DNA from: Candidatus Cloacimonadota bacterium
GTDB lineage: Bacteria; Cloacimonadota; Cloacimonadia; JGIOTU-2
Length of the DNA: 64,000 bases
Reading direction: 5' to 3'
NCBI GenBank assembly: GCA_016932035.1
Contig: JAFGDR010000040.1
Span: 1-64,000 of the forward strand
Shown: positions 37,318 through 45,545 of the stretch, in pieces
Layout: each line of letters opens with the position of its first letter
Position numbering within the stretch: the stretch's first letter is position 1
Notes under the pieces: generated by a model
What the model saw: only the letters and a program-made list of their open reading frames with translations
Database searches by the model: none
Told to the model about the DNA's origin: nothing
Translations under genes and position numbers: made by a program

Positions 37318-37326
37318 GAATCGTAG

Positions 37327-38106
37327 ATGGATGACTTCACAAATCCTGTGATCGAGCTTCTTGTGAAGCACAGATCAATTCGTAAATTTAAGGAAAAAGA
37401 TATTCCTCAAGCAATGATCAATACCATTGTCCGATCAGGTCAACAGGCAGCATTTGCCTTCCAGGCGTACAGCGTACTTCTCTCAAAAAATAAGAAGAAA
37501 AATCCTTTTCATGCACCGCTCTATTTTATCCCTTGTTTAGATCTTCACAAGATTGAGAAAATCATGGAAACACGGAAATGGAAGATAGTATTGAATGACC
37601 TGTATTGTCTTCTGCTTGGTCTTCAGGATGCTGCGTATATGGCACAAAATATGGTCATCGCTGCTGAAAGTCTTGGACTCGGTACATGCTATATCGGGGC
37701 AGTACCTTATTATGCAGATAAGATTGCCGAACAGTTCGATCTCCCCAAGAAAGTATTTCCTCTCGTTGGAATCGCAATCGGTTATCCTGCAGAAGATCCA
37801 CCCACACGACCACGCTATCCTTTATCATTCTCACTCTTTGAAGACAATTATCCGGAACTTGATGAAAGCGCAATCGAGAATGCTAAAAAAGTTATGGATG
37901 AAGGATATCTGTCGCAGGATTATTATAAACAACTAAACGCGAAGATAAGCTTAACAGGTGGCCGGAAAGAAACATTCGATTACGATACGTATAGCTGGAC
38001 AGAGCATATCAGCAGAAAATTAGGTCAATGGGATCCGTCGCCAGATAAACTGCTTGAACAATTCAGAAAACGTGGTTTCGATTTCTCCAGTTCCGATAAA
38101 AAATGA
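37327..38106 (+). CDS. Nitroreductase-family flavoprotein
   Basis: The 259 residues have the FMN-dependent nitroreductase pattern: an N-terminal HRSIRKFKEKDIP, then QDAAYMAQNMVIAAESLGLG and TCYIGAVPYYADK, and VGIAIGYPAEDPPTRPR. It matches NfsA/FRP-like enzymes in length, with a C-terminal extension. The substrate is unknown. It lies 9 nt after the TAXI gene and closes this transcription unit. Its role in the sensory cluster is unclear and it may be just co-transcribed. Confidence 0.92.
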   Translation: MDDFTNPVIELLVKHRSIRKFKEKDIPQAMINTIVRSGQQAAFAFQAYSVLLSKNKKKNPFHAPLYFIPCLDLHKIEKIMETRKWKIVLNDLYCLLLGLQDAAYMAQNMVIAAESLGLGTCYIGAVPYYADKIAEQFDLPKKVFPLVGIAIGYPAEDPPTRPRYPLSFSLFEDNYPELDESAIENAKKVMDEGYLSQDYYKQLNAKISLTGGRKETFDYDTYSWTEHISRKLGQWDPSPDKLLEQFRKRGFDFSSSDKK

Positions 38107-38146
38107 GAAATGCTATTTTACTTTTTTCTTGTATGCATTAATAACA

Positions 38147-38152
38147 TTGACG
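38147..38152 (+). promoter_or_regulatory. TTGACG box before the PIN-like gene
   Basis: TTGACG is 62 nt before ATG 38209, with TAGGAT after a 16-nt spacer as a fair -10 candidate. It lies between two copies of TTGTATGCAT (38129-38138 and 38175-38184). Confidence 0.42.
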
Positions 38153-38208
38153 AGAAAATAAGATTTCTTAGGATTTGTATGCATGCGAAATAATGCCGGA
38201 GCCAAGTC

Positions 38209-39297
38209 ATGAGAAATGCCTTTGTTGGTTATTATAAACCTACAGATATCGAACTGACAAGATTATGGGAAAACAGCATCTTTGTGCTCGATGCAAATGT
38301 GCTGCTCAATCTTTATCGCTATTCGGCAGAGACCAACACAGAAATCCTCAACACCTTCAACCAGATGGGTGACCGCATCTGGATCCCCTACCAGGCAGCA
38401 TTGGAATATCATCAGCGTCGCCTGCAAGTTATTGAACACCAGGAAGATTCCTATATCGATCTCCAAAAATTTCTTAAAGAAATCCAGGACGAATTGAAAA
38501 ACAGACTTCTCTCTGATGACCACTCATTTCTCGCAGACCAGCTTATCGACAAGGTTGTGAAGATATTCAAAGACCTTGAAACAAAGCTTCATGAAAGGAA
38601 AGAGGAGTACCTTTCCCTCTTTGAAAATGATAAACTTCAGGAAGCCATTGCAAATCTTATGGAAAGAAAGGTTGGGAATGATTTTCCAAAAAATCGTCTT
38701 GAAGAAATATATAAAGAAGGCGAGGAGCGTTACGAGGACGAAATTCCTCCTGGTTTTCATGACAAAGATGCCAAACGTGATATCAATAAATATCGCGATT
38801 TGATTATCTGGTATCAAACGATAGATCATGCAAAGGCAACCTACAAACCGGTGATCATGCTGACCGATGAGAAGACCGATGACTGGTGGCTGAAATTCAA
38901 AGGAGAAATTATTGGACCGCGTCCCGAGCTTGTTCATGAAATGCGCAATAAAGCAAATGTTTCTTTCTATATGTACCGTATCGATCCTTTCATGGAAAAT
39001 GCTCAGAAATATCTCGATGTCTCTATCAAAAGAGAAGCTATCGACGAAGTTCAAAAATTCCGCCTTCGCGATGATCAGCGCTTAGAAAGCAAGGATGAAT
39101 TTACCAAAGCGCTGCGCTTCCAGAGAGAAGCAGTTGCAAAACTATCCGAAGAACTGCAGGAACTTGCTAATCAGACAGAAATATTTAATGTACTCGATAT
39201 TTCCAAAGCACTGAAACAATACAGCCATCGCCAGAAATCACGTCTTGAAAAAGCAGCTGAAGATGTTCCTTCTGAGGATTCCGACAAAAACAAATAA
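38209..39297 (+). CDS. PIN-like domain protein (PIN_8-type)
   Basis: The 362 residues begin with a PIN-nuclease-like strand SIFVLDANVLLNLYR (Asp28), then IWIPYQAALEYHQRR. A long charged helical insert occupies about 75-190. The remaining acidic core positions are in KRDINKYRDLIIWYQ and VIMLTDEKTDDWWLKFKGE. The C terminus is a coiled-coil-rich tail (about 280-362). This arrangement matches the large PIN-like proteins often seen in accessory or defence regions, predicted to be RNases. No antitoxin partner was recognised. The gene has its own upstream TTGACG box. Confidence 0.8.
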   Translation: MRNAFVGYYKPTDIELTRLWENSIFVLDANVLLNLYRYSAETNTEILNTFNQMGDRIWIPYQAALEYHQRRLQVIEHQEDSYIDLQKFLKEIQDELKNRLLSDDHSFLADQLIDKVVKIFKDLETKLHERKEEYLSLFENDKLQEAIANLMERKVGNDFPKNRLEEIYKEGEERYEDEIPPGFHDKDAKRDINKYRDLIIWYQTIDHAKATYKPVIMLTDEKTDDWWLKFKGEIIGPRPELVHEMRNKANVSFYMYRIDPFMENAQKYLDVSIKREAIDEVQKFRLRDDQRLESKDEFTKALRFQREAVAKLSEELQELANQTEIFNVLDISKALKQYSHRQKSRLEKAAEDVPSEDSDKNK

Positions 39298-39337
39298 GTT
39301 TGCTCCGAATAAAACAAAAATCAATAATAGGGATGTT

Positions 39338-40324
39338 ATGAAAAAAAGAATACCTATTATCGTTATACTTTGCATGATTATTCTCTGCAGTCAGGTTCTT
39401 CAGGCGCAGAGTAATGATGCAATTTCTCTCATGGTACAATGGTTTCCACAGGCACAATTTGCAGGATATATCGTTGCACACGAAAAGGGCTTTTATAACC
39501 AAGCAGACATCGATGCAATAATACTTTTTTCTGATGGGACTGACAGTCCACTTCAGGAAGTACTCGACGAACGTATAGAATTCTGTACAGGCTGGCTATC
39601 GCAGGCGATCATGCTTCGTTCAGAAAACGAACCGATCCTTAACATCTGCCAGATGCTTCAGAAATCCTCATTAATGCTTATTGCCAAAAAAGAAAGCGGC
39701 ATCGAAACTGCTCAGGACTTCGAAGGTAAGGTCGTCAGCAACTGGGGAGGAGACTTCTCAATTCAGCCCATTGCATTTTTCCAGAAACAGAACATAGAAC
39801 CAACTGTTATTCCTCAATCCTTCCGAATCGATGGATTTCTTGTTGGAGCTATCGATATTACGTCTGCCATGTATTATAATGAATATCACAAGATAATGCA
39901 GGCAGGTATCGATGAAGACGAACTTGTGACTTTCTTTTTTACTGATTACGATCTGAACTTTCCGGAGGATGGTATCTATTGCAGAGAAGAGATATATCAT
40001 AGCAATCCCGACTTGTGTAAGCGCTTTGTCGATGCAAGTCTGAAGGGTTGGGCGTATGCCTTTGAACATAAAGAAGAGAGTCTTGATCTTGTTATGAAAT
40101 ACTGCAGAGAATACCACATGCAGACAAATCGGTCTCATCAAAGATGGATGCTGAATGCTATCGAAACTGCCATGACCTACCAGGTCGGTGACGATCTCGT
40201 CAACTGGGGTGTCCTAAAAAAGGATGATTATTACACCGTAGCAGAGGAACTCCTTCATCAAGGACTTATTACAACGATCCCTTCCTACACAGAATTTTAT
40301 AAGGATGTCGCACATGAAAGATGA
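39338..40324 (+). CDS. NMT1/THI5-like periplasmic binding protein (orphan)
   Basis: The 328 residues begin at ATG 39338 with a signal peptide ending at VLQAQS; an upstream in-frame ATG at 39245 lies inside the PIN gene and is rejected. SLMVQWFPQAQFAGYIVAHE is the classic SsuA/THI5/NMT1 start, followed by GFYNQADIDAIIL and FCTGWLSQAIM. Such proteins bind pyrimidine precursors, sulfonates or similar compounds for ABC transporters. There is no permease or ATPase gene here. Its stop overlaps the start of a Cache-HAMP-PP2C phosphatase by 11 nt, so the two are almost certainly translated together and probably work together. Confidence 0.9.
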   Translation: MKKRIPIIVILCMIILCSQVLQAQSNDAISLMVQWFPQAQFAGYIVAHEKGFYNQADIDAIILFSDGTDSPLQEVLDERIEFCTGWLSQAIMLRSENEPILNICQMLQKSSLMLIAKKESGIETAQDFEGKVVSNWGGDFSIQPIAFFQKQNIEPTVIPQSFRIDGFLVGAIDITSAMYYNEYHKIMQAGIDEDELVTFFFTDYDLNFPEDGIYCREEIYHSNPDLCKRFVDASLKGWAYAFEHKEESLDLVMKYCREYHMQTNRSHQRWMLNAIETAMTYQVGDDLVNWGVLKKDDYYTVAEELLHQGLITTIPSYTEFYKDVAHER

Positions 40325-42233
40325 AAAAGTAAAAGTCAGGCGTCCTTTAGTACAAAAACTCCTCCTCTGGATTGGTGTTCCGCTTCTGCTGATCTATACT
40401 GTTGTCATTCTCTTTACCTATTTCTGGAGTGGTGACAATGCACTCAGACAGATGAAGGAATATCTTTTTGAGTTAACCTCACATCACGCCTGTATGCTGG
40501 ACGGCAATTTTATAAAGGTTTCGGGATCATCGATCGGTATTGCTGATGCAATCGATGAACTGTCAATACCATCATCGGAAGAACTCTATGCGCTGATGGC
40601 AAAGAAATTACAGGAAAATCCTAATATTTACGGCATGGCAACAGCATTCGAACCCTCTGCATATCCCCATAAAAAACTATTTTCCCCCTATGTACATCGT
40701 GATCAGGAGACTTTTACCTATCTCGATCTTGCAGATAATATGGATTATACACTTCAGGACTGGTTCATGATACCAAAACTACTTGGCACATCGTACTGGG
40801 GAGAACCCTATTTTGATGAAGGCGGTGCAAATATTCTGATGGCAACCTATTCACAGCCAATCTATAAAAATGATGCTTTTATTGGTGTCTCAACTGCTGA
40901 TATCTCACTGGAAGATCTTGAACAGGAAATGAATAATATCCGTATCATGGCTGGTTACACGTTTATCATTACTCGAACAGGGACATTTATTTACCACCCC
41001 ATAAAAGAATACATGATGAATGAAAGTATTTTCAGTCTAGCTGAAGAAGACGATCAACCCGATCTCCGCGAAATCGGTAAAAAAATGATCGCAGGAGAGC
41101 AGGGCATTACAACATTCAAAGATTTCAATTCCGGTGATAAAAAATGGCTGGTTTACTCACCAATCCCTGATTGTAATTGGAGCTTTGCAGCAGTTATTCC
41201 TGACAAAGAAATCATGAAAACCGTCAACTCAATGGTGATCAAACAGATCGGGATCTTGGTGATCGGTCTCCTCATTATTCTTCTTGTGGTTATCTGGGCT
41301 GCATTCGGCATTACTAACCCAATCAAACGCCTGCTCGGTTTTGCAAATAAGATAGCACAGGGAAATCTCGATGAGAAGATCACTGGTATTCGCGGACATG
41401 ACGAAATTCACGAACTCGTTAAAGCATTTAACAAGATGACGTATGATCTTAAACACTATATTACAGACCTGACTGCAGCTACCAAAGCAAAAGAGTCAGT
41501 TGAAAGTGAACTTCGAATTGCACGCCAGATACAAGAGTCACTCCTTCCCCGTATTTTCCCTCCATTCCCGGATGTGGAACAATTTGATCTGTATGCAAAA
41601 AATATTCCCGCTAAAGAGGTTGCTGGTGACTTCTTCGATTTCTTTATGCTTGATAAAGATCATATTGCAGTCATAATTGCAGATGTTTCGGGTAAAGGCA
41701 TTTCTGCTGGACTATTCATGGCAGTCACACGAACACTTTTAAAAACTGTATGTGTTCAGGACATCTCACCAAAGCAAGCGATTGAAAAAGCGAATTTTGT
41801 ACTCTGCCAGGACAATGATGCCTGCATGTTCACGACCCTGTTCCTTGCGATCTACAACATCCGAACAGGTAGTATGAAATGGACCAATGCAGGTCACGAC
41901 GAACCGATTATCATCACCGAGGACGGCTCTCATAGAATACTTAAGACCTTTAAAGATATTGCTCTCGGAATCAGTGAATTCCATGAATATCATGAAGGTG
42001 AAGCACAGCTTGAGGTCGGTGAGGTTATGGTTCTATATACAGATGGAGTTCTTGAGGCAACCTCCCCGGAGAAAGAGCTTTATGGTGAAGATAGGTTTAT
42101 TAAAATCTTGTCCAAGAATGCCAATAAATCTATAGTTGACATCATCGATGTCGTCACTGCTGATCTTGAAGGTTTCCAGAAAGAAAATCAATTTGACGAC
42201 ATAACGATATTACTTTTAAAAAGAGAAAAATAA
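40314..42233 (+). CDS. RsbU-type PP2C phosphatase with Cache sensor and HAMP
   Basis: This 639-residue membrane phosphatase starts at ATG 40314; AAGGA at 40301-40305 is correctly spaced for it but overlaps the alternative ATG 40305. TM1 is at about 14-36. The periplasmic dCache region is at about 40-300 (NIYGMATAFEPSAYP, QDWFMIPKLLGTSYWGEPYF, VSTADISLEDLE, YTFIITRTGTFIYHP). TM2 is at about 305-328, with HAMP (ITNPIKRLLGFANKIAQGN) after it. The linker SELRIARQIQESLLPRIFPP leads to PP2C with AGDFFDFF, IADVSGKGISAGLFMA, LYTDGVLEA and QFDDITI. It differs in sensor type from the phosphatase at 32006. It is coupled to an NMT1-like binding protein upstream and a family 3 binding protein downstream. 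Confidence 0.93.
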   Translation: MKDEKVKVRRPLVQKLLLWIGVPLLLIYTVVILFTYFWSGDNALRQMKEYLFELTSHHACMLDGNFIKVSGSSIGIADAIDELSIPSSEELYALMAKKLQENPNIYGMATAFEPSAYPHKKLFSPYVHRDQETFTYLDLADNMDYTLQDWFMIPKLLGTSYWGEPYFDEGGANILMATYSQPIYKNDAFIGVSTADISLEDLEQEMNNIRIMAGYTFIITRTGTFIYHPIKEYMMNESIFSLAEEDDQPDLREIGKKMIAGEQGITTFKDFNSGDKKWLVYSPIPDCNWSFAAVIPDKEIMKTVNSMVIKQIGILVIGLLIILLVVIWAAFGITNPIKRLLGFANKIAQGNLDEKITGIRGHDEIHELVKAFNKMTYDLKHYITDLTAATKAKESVESELRIARQIQESLLPRIFPPFPDVEQFDLYAKNIPAKEVAGDFFDFFMLDKDHIAVIIADVSGKGISAGLFMAVTRTLLKTVCVQDISPKQAIEKANFVLCQDNDACMFTTLFLAIYNIRTGSMKWTNAGHDEPIIITEDGSHRILKTFKDIALGISEFHEYHEGEAQLEVGEVMVLYTDGVLEATSPEKELYGEDRFIKILSKNANKSIVDIIDVVTADLEGFQKENQFDDITILLLKREK

Positions 42234-42248
42234 TTTGGAGAACTTAAT

Positions 42249-43037
42249 ATGAAATTCAAATCAATTCTCATCCTCCTGCTGGTCGTGTTTGTTTGCTTCA
42301 CTATATCACTATCTGCAAAAGCGAGGGGAATTGTCTTTGCATTTGATAAGACACATGCCCCATTCTCTTTTGTCGAAAATGGCGAACCTGTCGGTTTCGA
42401 TCTCGACCTGCTCTTTCCGATGTTTGAGGGTACAAAATATGGTTTTGCCCCTACAGAATTCAAATGGAACGATGCACTTATCTCGCTAAAAAAAGGTGTT
42501 AAGGTCGACATGATGTCTCAGATGGATAAAACACCCGAGAGAGAAGTGCTCTATGATTTTACTGATGAACCTTATTTGATCGATGAAGTGCGCATCTTCA
42601 CAAAGGATGATTCAATTTACAATTTTGATGACCTGAACGGTAAAAAAGTTGCAGTTCAAAAAGGAAGCTATTACGAGGAGATACTTTCTCAAAATGAGAA
42701 AATCACCATCCTTGCAACAGAATCGGAATACGATGCCCTCGATGCATTGAACAATGATCTTGTCGATGCATTTGTCGGACCCTTTAGTGTAGCGATGTAT
42801 ATCATCACGAGTAACAACTACGTTGACATAATATATGCAAAAGAATCGCTTGAAACAAGTTACATGTATTTTGTTGTGGACAAGCATGATAACGAGCTTC
42901 TGAAATTCCTCAATGAAGGAATGAAAGCACTCAGAGAAAATGGTACATATGAAGCCGTTCACGAGAAATGGTTTGGTAATACTCAACAAGAAGAACCAGG
43001 TTGCGAGCATCCCTGTGAACATCCCTGTAATAAATAA
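42249..43037 (+). CDS. Family 3 (amino-acid-type) periplasmic binding protein with Cys-His tail (orphan)
   Basis: The 262 residues have a signal peptide (about 1-24) and then the family 3 pattern: IVFAFDKTHAPFSFVENGEP, VGFDLDLLFPM, MMSQMDKTPEREVLYDFT, LNGKKVAVQKGSYYEE and a final GTYEAVHEKWFG. After the normal end there is an added tail GCEHPCEHPCNK. It derives from a 12-bp tandem repeat and could bind a metal or form disulfides. No ABC permease or ATPase is present. It sits 15 nt after one PP2C phosphatase and just before a cupin and a second PP2C phosphatase. Ligand is unknown. Confidence 0.9.
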   Translation: MKFKSILILLLVVFVCFTISLSAKARGIVFAFDKTHAPFSFVENGEPVGFDLDLLFPMFEGTKYGFAPTEFKWNDALISLKKGVKVDMMSQMDKTPEREVLYDFTDEPYLIDEVRIFTKDDSIYNFDDLNGKKVAVQKGSYYEEILSQNEKITILATESEYDALDALNNDLVDAFVGPFSVAMYIITSNNYVDIIYAKESLETSYMYFVVDKHDNELLKFLNEGMKALRENGTYEAVHEKWFGNTQQEEPGCEHPCEHPCNK

Positions 43038-43362
43038 TCTTTTTGAAAAGTTCCCATCTAACCTTGAAGAGGAATCTTTCGAGGTTTTTCTGAATAATGA
43101 GCACTTTCGTCTTAAGAGAATCGTATCTGAAGGTCACACAACACCGGAAGGAACATGGCTCTGTGAAGATTCCGACGAGTGGGTGATCCTTCTGAAAGGC
43201 TCCGCTAAATTGATGTTTCAGGATGATCGTGTTATAAAAGAGATGAATCCCGGAGATTACTGCATCATACCTGCGGGTTTAAAGCATCGAGTAGAATGGA
43301 CAGATCCTGCAAAAAAAACAGTGTGGCTTGCCCTACATTACGATACAGGTAAAAAGGATTAA
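43015..43362 (+). CDS. Small cupin-domain protein
   Basis: About 115 residues form a single cupin barrel: TPEGTWLCEDSDEWVILLKG, MNPGDYCIIPAGLKHRVEWT. The motif has E and H positions but is not a perfect metal site. The frame is open further upstream inside the binding-protein gene. I place the start at GTG 43015, where homology to cupins begins, overlapping the previous stop by 23 nt; the ribosome site is weak, so the start is uncertain. It is one base from the following phosphatase gene and would be translated with it. It may sense a ligand or be an enzyme. Confidence 0.75.
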   Translation: MNIPVINNLFEKFPSNLEEESFEVFLNNEHFRLKRIVSEGHTTPEGTWLCEDSDEWVILLKGSAKLMFQDDRVIKEMNPGDYCIIPAGLKHRVEWTDPAKKTVWLALHYDTGKKD

Positions 43363-43363
43363 T

Positions 43364-44713
43364 ATGACAATTCTATCGCTTATCAATCACATGGCACTCC
43401 TAATCGTTATTGCGTATGTGCTTACCAGAACAAAGCTCTATTCTCAGGTTATAATAGAGAAGAATATTAACATTAAAAACGGCATTCTTCTTGTTCTCAT
43501 TTTTGGGCTCTTCTCAATTTACGGCACGATCAGCGGCATTCAAATATTTGATGCCACAGCGAACATTCGCGATCTTGGACCTGCTATTGCTGGATTGATT
43601 GCTGGTCCGGTGGTCGGATTTGGTGCTGGCCTTATTGGAGCTGTACACAGATTTTTCCGGGGTGGCGTAACCTGTGTACCGTGCTCCGTTGCAACTCTTT
43701 TTGCAGGAATTTTAGGCGGTATCGTTTTTCTTATACGCAAGAAAAAGATTGTAACAATCGTTGGTGGAGTTATCTTTGCAATCTGTATTGAAATCCTGCA
43801 TATGCTGATAGCTTATTTATGGAGTCTTCATACAGGTGAGGTTGCTGCGACAGTCGCGATTATAAAAAAAGCAATAATTCCGATGATCATCACCAATAGT
43901 ATTGGTATCGCGATCTTTATTTTTATCGCTCGCAATCTAGTAAAAGAACGGAGAATCGAATCGGAAAAGACAAAAATCGAGCATGATCTTCATATTGCTC
44001 ATGACATACAGATGGGTATCATTCCAAAAATTTTTCCCCCTTTCCCGGAACGTCCCGAGTTCGATCTTTTTGCTGTTATCGAGCCGGCAAAGCAGGTTGG
44101 AGGTGATCTGTATGATTTCTTCTTTTTGGATGACGACCACCTCTGTTTCTGCGTGGGAGATGTTTCTGGTAAAGGTGTTCCGGCATCGCTGTTCATGGCA
44201 GTTTCCAAAACACTGATCAAAGCCCATGCTCAGTCCGGCATGAATTCAGCTGAAATCCTCTTTCAGGTGAATAACATGCTCTGCGAGGAAAACGAATCAA
44301 GCATGTTCGTTACAGTCTTTCTCGGTATCCTCGATATTAAAACAGGTGACATCACCTACACGAATGCCGGGCATAACATCCCATATCTTATCCATGAAGA
44401 TGGATCAATCACCAAAATTCCTAACACAAAAGGAATTGCACTCGGAGTTTTGGACGACTTCCAATTTGAACATAAATCAACTCATCTAAACAAGAACGAC
44501 CAGATGTTTATTTTTACAGATGGAGTAAATGAAGCAACCAATGAGCACGATGATCAGTTTACCCTTGAGCGACTTGAAAAAGATCTCTCAAAATGTAATG
44601 CGTGCAAACCAAAAGAGACAAGTATGCATATTATTGACAAAGTGTATGCATTCCAGGGAAATGCTGTTCAATTCGACGACATAACTATCCTCGTTCTTCA
44701 TTACAGGATATGA
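43364..44713 (+). CDS. PP2C (SpoIIE) phosphatase with 5TM-LYT membrane sensor
   Basis: The 449 residues begin at ATG 43364 (AAGGA just upstream), not at 43328 inside the cupin gene. The N-terminal 5TM-LYT module (about 1-195) has GISGIQIFDATANIRD (short form), LGPAIAGLIAGPVVGFGAGLIGAVHRFFRG (quoted in two parts) and TCVPCSVATLFAGILGG. The linker HDLHIAHDIQMGIIPKIFPP leads to the PP2C domain at about 225-449 with GGDLYDFFF, VGDVSGKGVPASLFMA, IFTDGVNEA and QFDDITI. 5TM-LYT is normally found with histidine kinases or GGDEF; its fusion to PP2C is less common. The RsbW-type kinase gene follows 7 nt later. Confidence 0.93.
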   Translation: MTILSLINHMALLIVIAYVLTRTKLYSQVIIEKNINIKNGILLVLIFGLFSIYGTISGIQIFDATANIRDLGPAIAGLIAGPVVGFGAGLIGAVHRFFRGGVTCVPCSVATLFAGILGGIVFLIRKKKIVTIVGGVIFAICIEILHMLIAYLWSLHTGEVAATVAIIKKAIIPMIITNSIGIAIFIFIARNLVKERRIESEKTKIEHDLHIAHDIQMGIIPKIFPPFPERPEFDLFAVIEPAKQVGGDLYDFFFLDDDHLCFCVGDVSGKGVPASLFMAVSKTLIKAHAQSGMNSAEILFQVNNMLCEENESSMFVTVFLGILDIKTGDITYTNAGHNIPYLIHEDGSITKIPNTKGIALGVLDDFQFEHKSTHLNKNDQMFIFTDGVNEATNEHDDQFTLERLEKDLSKCNACKPKETSMHIIDKVYAFQGNAVQFDDITILVLHYRI

Positions 44714-44720
44714 GGTATAT

Positions 44721-45146
44721 ATGGAATCATTAATTGTAAAAATAAAAAATTCGTTGCCGGAAATTGCACGGGTGACCGAAGAATTTGAAAACTTCGCAGA
44801 AGAGAAAGAACTGTCCCAGCGCATCGTGTATGACGTATCGCTCTGCCTTGATGAACTGATTACGAACATCGTATCCTATGGGTTTCATGACAAAAAAGTG
44901 CATACGATCGAGATACAGTTCCACCTTAAGGAGAAAGAAATAAAACTTGTTTTCATCGATGATGGTTTCCCCTTTGATCCTGTGCAAAAAGAAGATCCCG
45001 AGCACCTTCAGCATTCCGTGGAAGAAAGACCTATTGGCGGACTCGGCATATATCTCGTAAAAAAACTCATGGATATCGTAAAATATCGTCGTGTGGAAGA
45101 TAAAAATATCTTAACATTGACAAAATTCTTGAAAAAATCGAACTAA
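44721..45146 (+). CDS. RsbW-type serine kinase / anti-sigma factor (HATPase)
   Basis: This single GHKL ATPase domain of 141 residues has the N box LDELITNIVSYG, G1 FIDDGFPFDP and G2 GGLGIYLVKKLMD. RsbW-like proteins phosphorylate STAS antagonists and hold a target, usually a sigma factor, inactive. It is the only such kinase for two STAS genes and three PP2C phosphatases in this window, so it may be the hub of the switch. No sigma factor gene is near, so the final target is unknown. Confidence 0.93.
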   Translation: MESLIVKIKNSLPEIARVTEEFENFAEEKELSQRIVYDVSLCLDELITNIVSYGFHDKKVHTIEIQFHLKEKEIKLVFIDDGFPFDPVQKEDPEHLQHSVEERPIGGLGIYLVKKLMDIVKYRRVEDKNILTLTKFLKKSN

Positions 45147-45186
45147 AGGAAATTAAAGAATTTCTAATCCATACATGGAGGATTAC

Positions 45187-45522
45187 ATGGAAATTAAGCA
45201 AGATAAACATGAAGACATCGCTGTCATCGATCTCATCGGTCGCCTTGACGCGAACACTTCAGGTGAACTTGAAAGCGTACTTATTCCCATGATAGACAGA
45301 GGAGAGAAAAAGATCGTTCTCGATTTTTCCTCTCTGGAATATATCAGCAGTGCTGGTTTGCGCCTGCTTCTCCTTGCTGCAAAAAAGTTGCGTAACAACA
45401 AAGGTGAGATCGTTCTCAGCAGCATGAAAGATTTTATTAAAGAGATCTTTGAAATTTCAGGTTTTACCCCAATTTTTACGATCGTTGATACAAAGGAAGA
45501 AGCGCTGGAAAAACTTCAATAA
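45187..45522 (+). CDS. STAS-domain anti-sigma factor antagonist
   Basis: The 111 residues form an RsbV/SpoIIAA-like domain: HEDIAVIDLIGRLDANTSGE, LDFSSLEYISSAGLRLLLLA (phosphorylatable Ser in ISSAG) and FEISGFTPIFTI. I chose ATG 45187 because GGAGG at 45178-45182 is correctly spaced for it and would lie inside the frame from ATG 45175. It ends the sensory array and is followed by a hairpin terminator. Confidence 0.93.
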   Translation: MEIKQDKHEDIAVIDLIGRLDANTSGELESVLIPMIDRGEKKIVLDFSSLEYISSAGLRLLLLAAKKLRNNKGEIVLSSMKDFIKEIFEISGFTPIFTIVDTKEEALEKLQ

Positions 45523-45545
45523 TTCCACATTAATCATTTATTATC

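Noticed and set aside
38209-39297. Defence system around the PIN-like protein
   Set aside because: It is a single gene with no antitoxin, helicase, nuclease partner or mobile element around it.
32006-45522. Reading the binding proteins as parts of ordinary ABC or TRAP transporters
   Set aside because: No permease or ATPase gene is present in the window beside any of the four, and all neighbours are signalling proteins.
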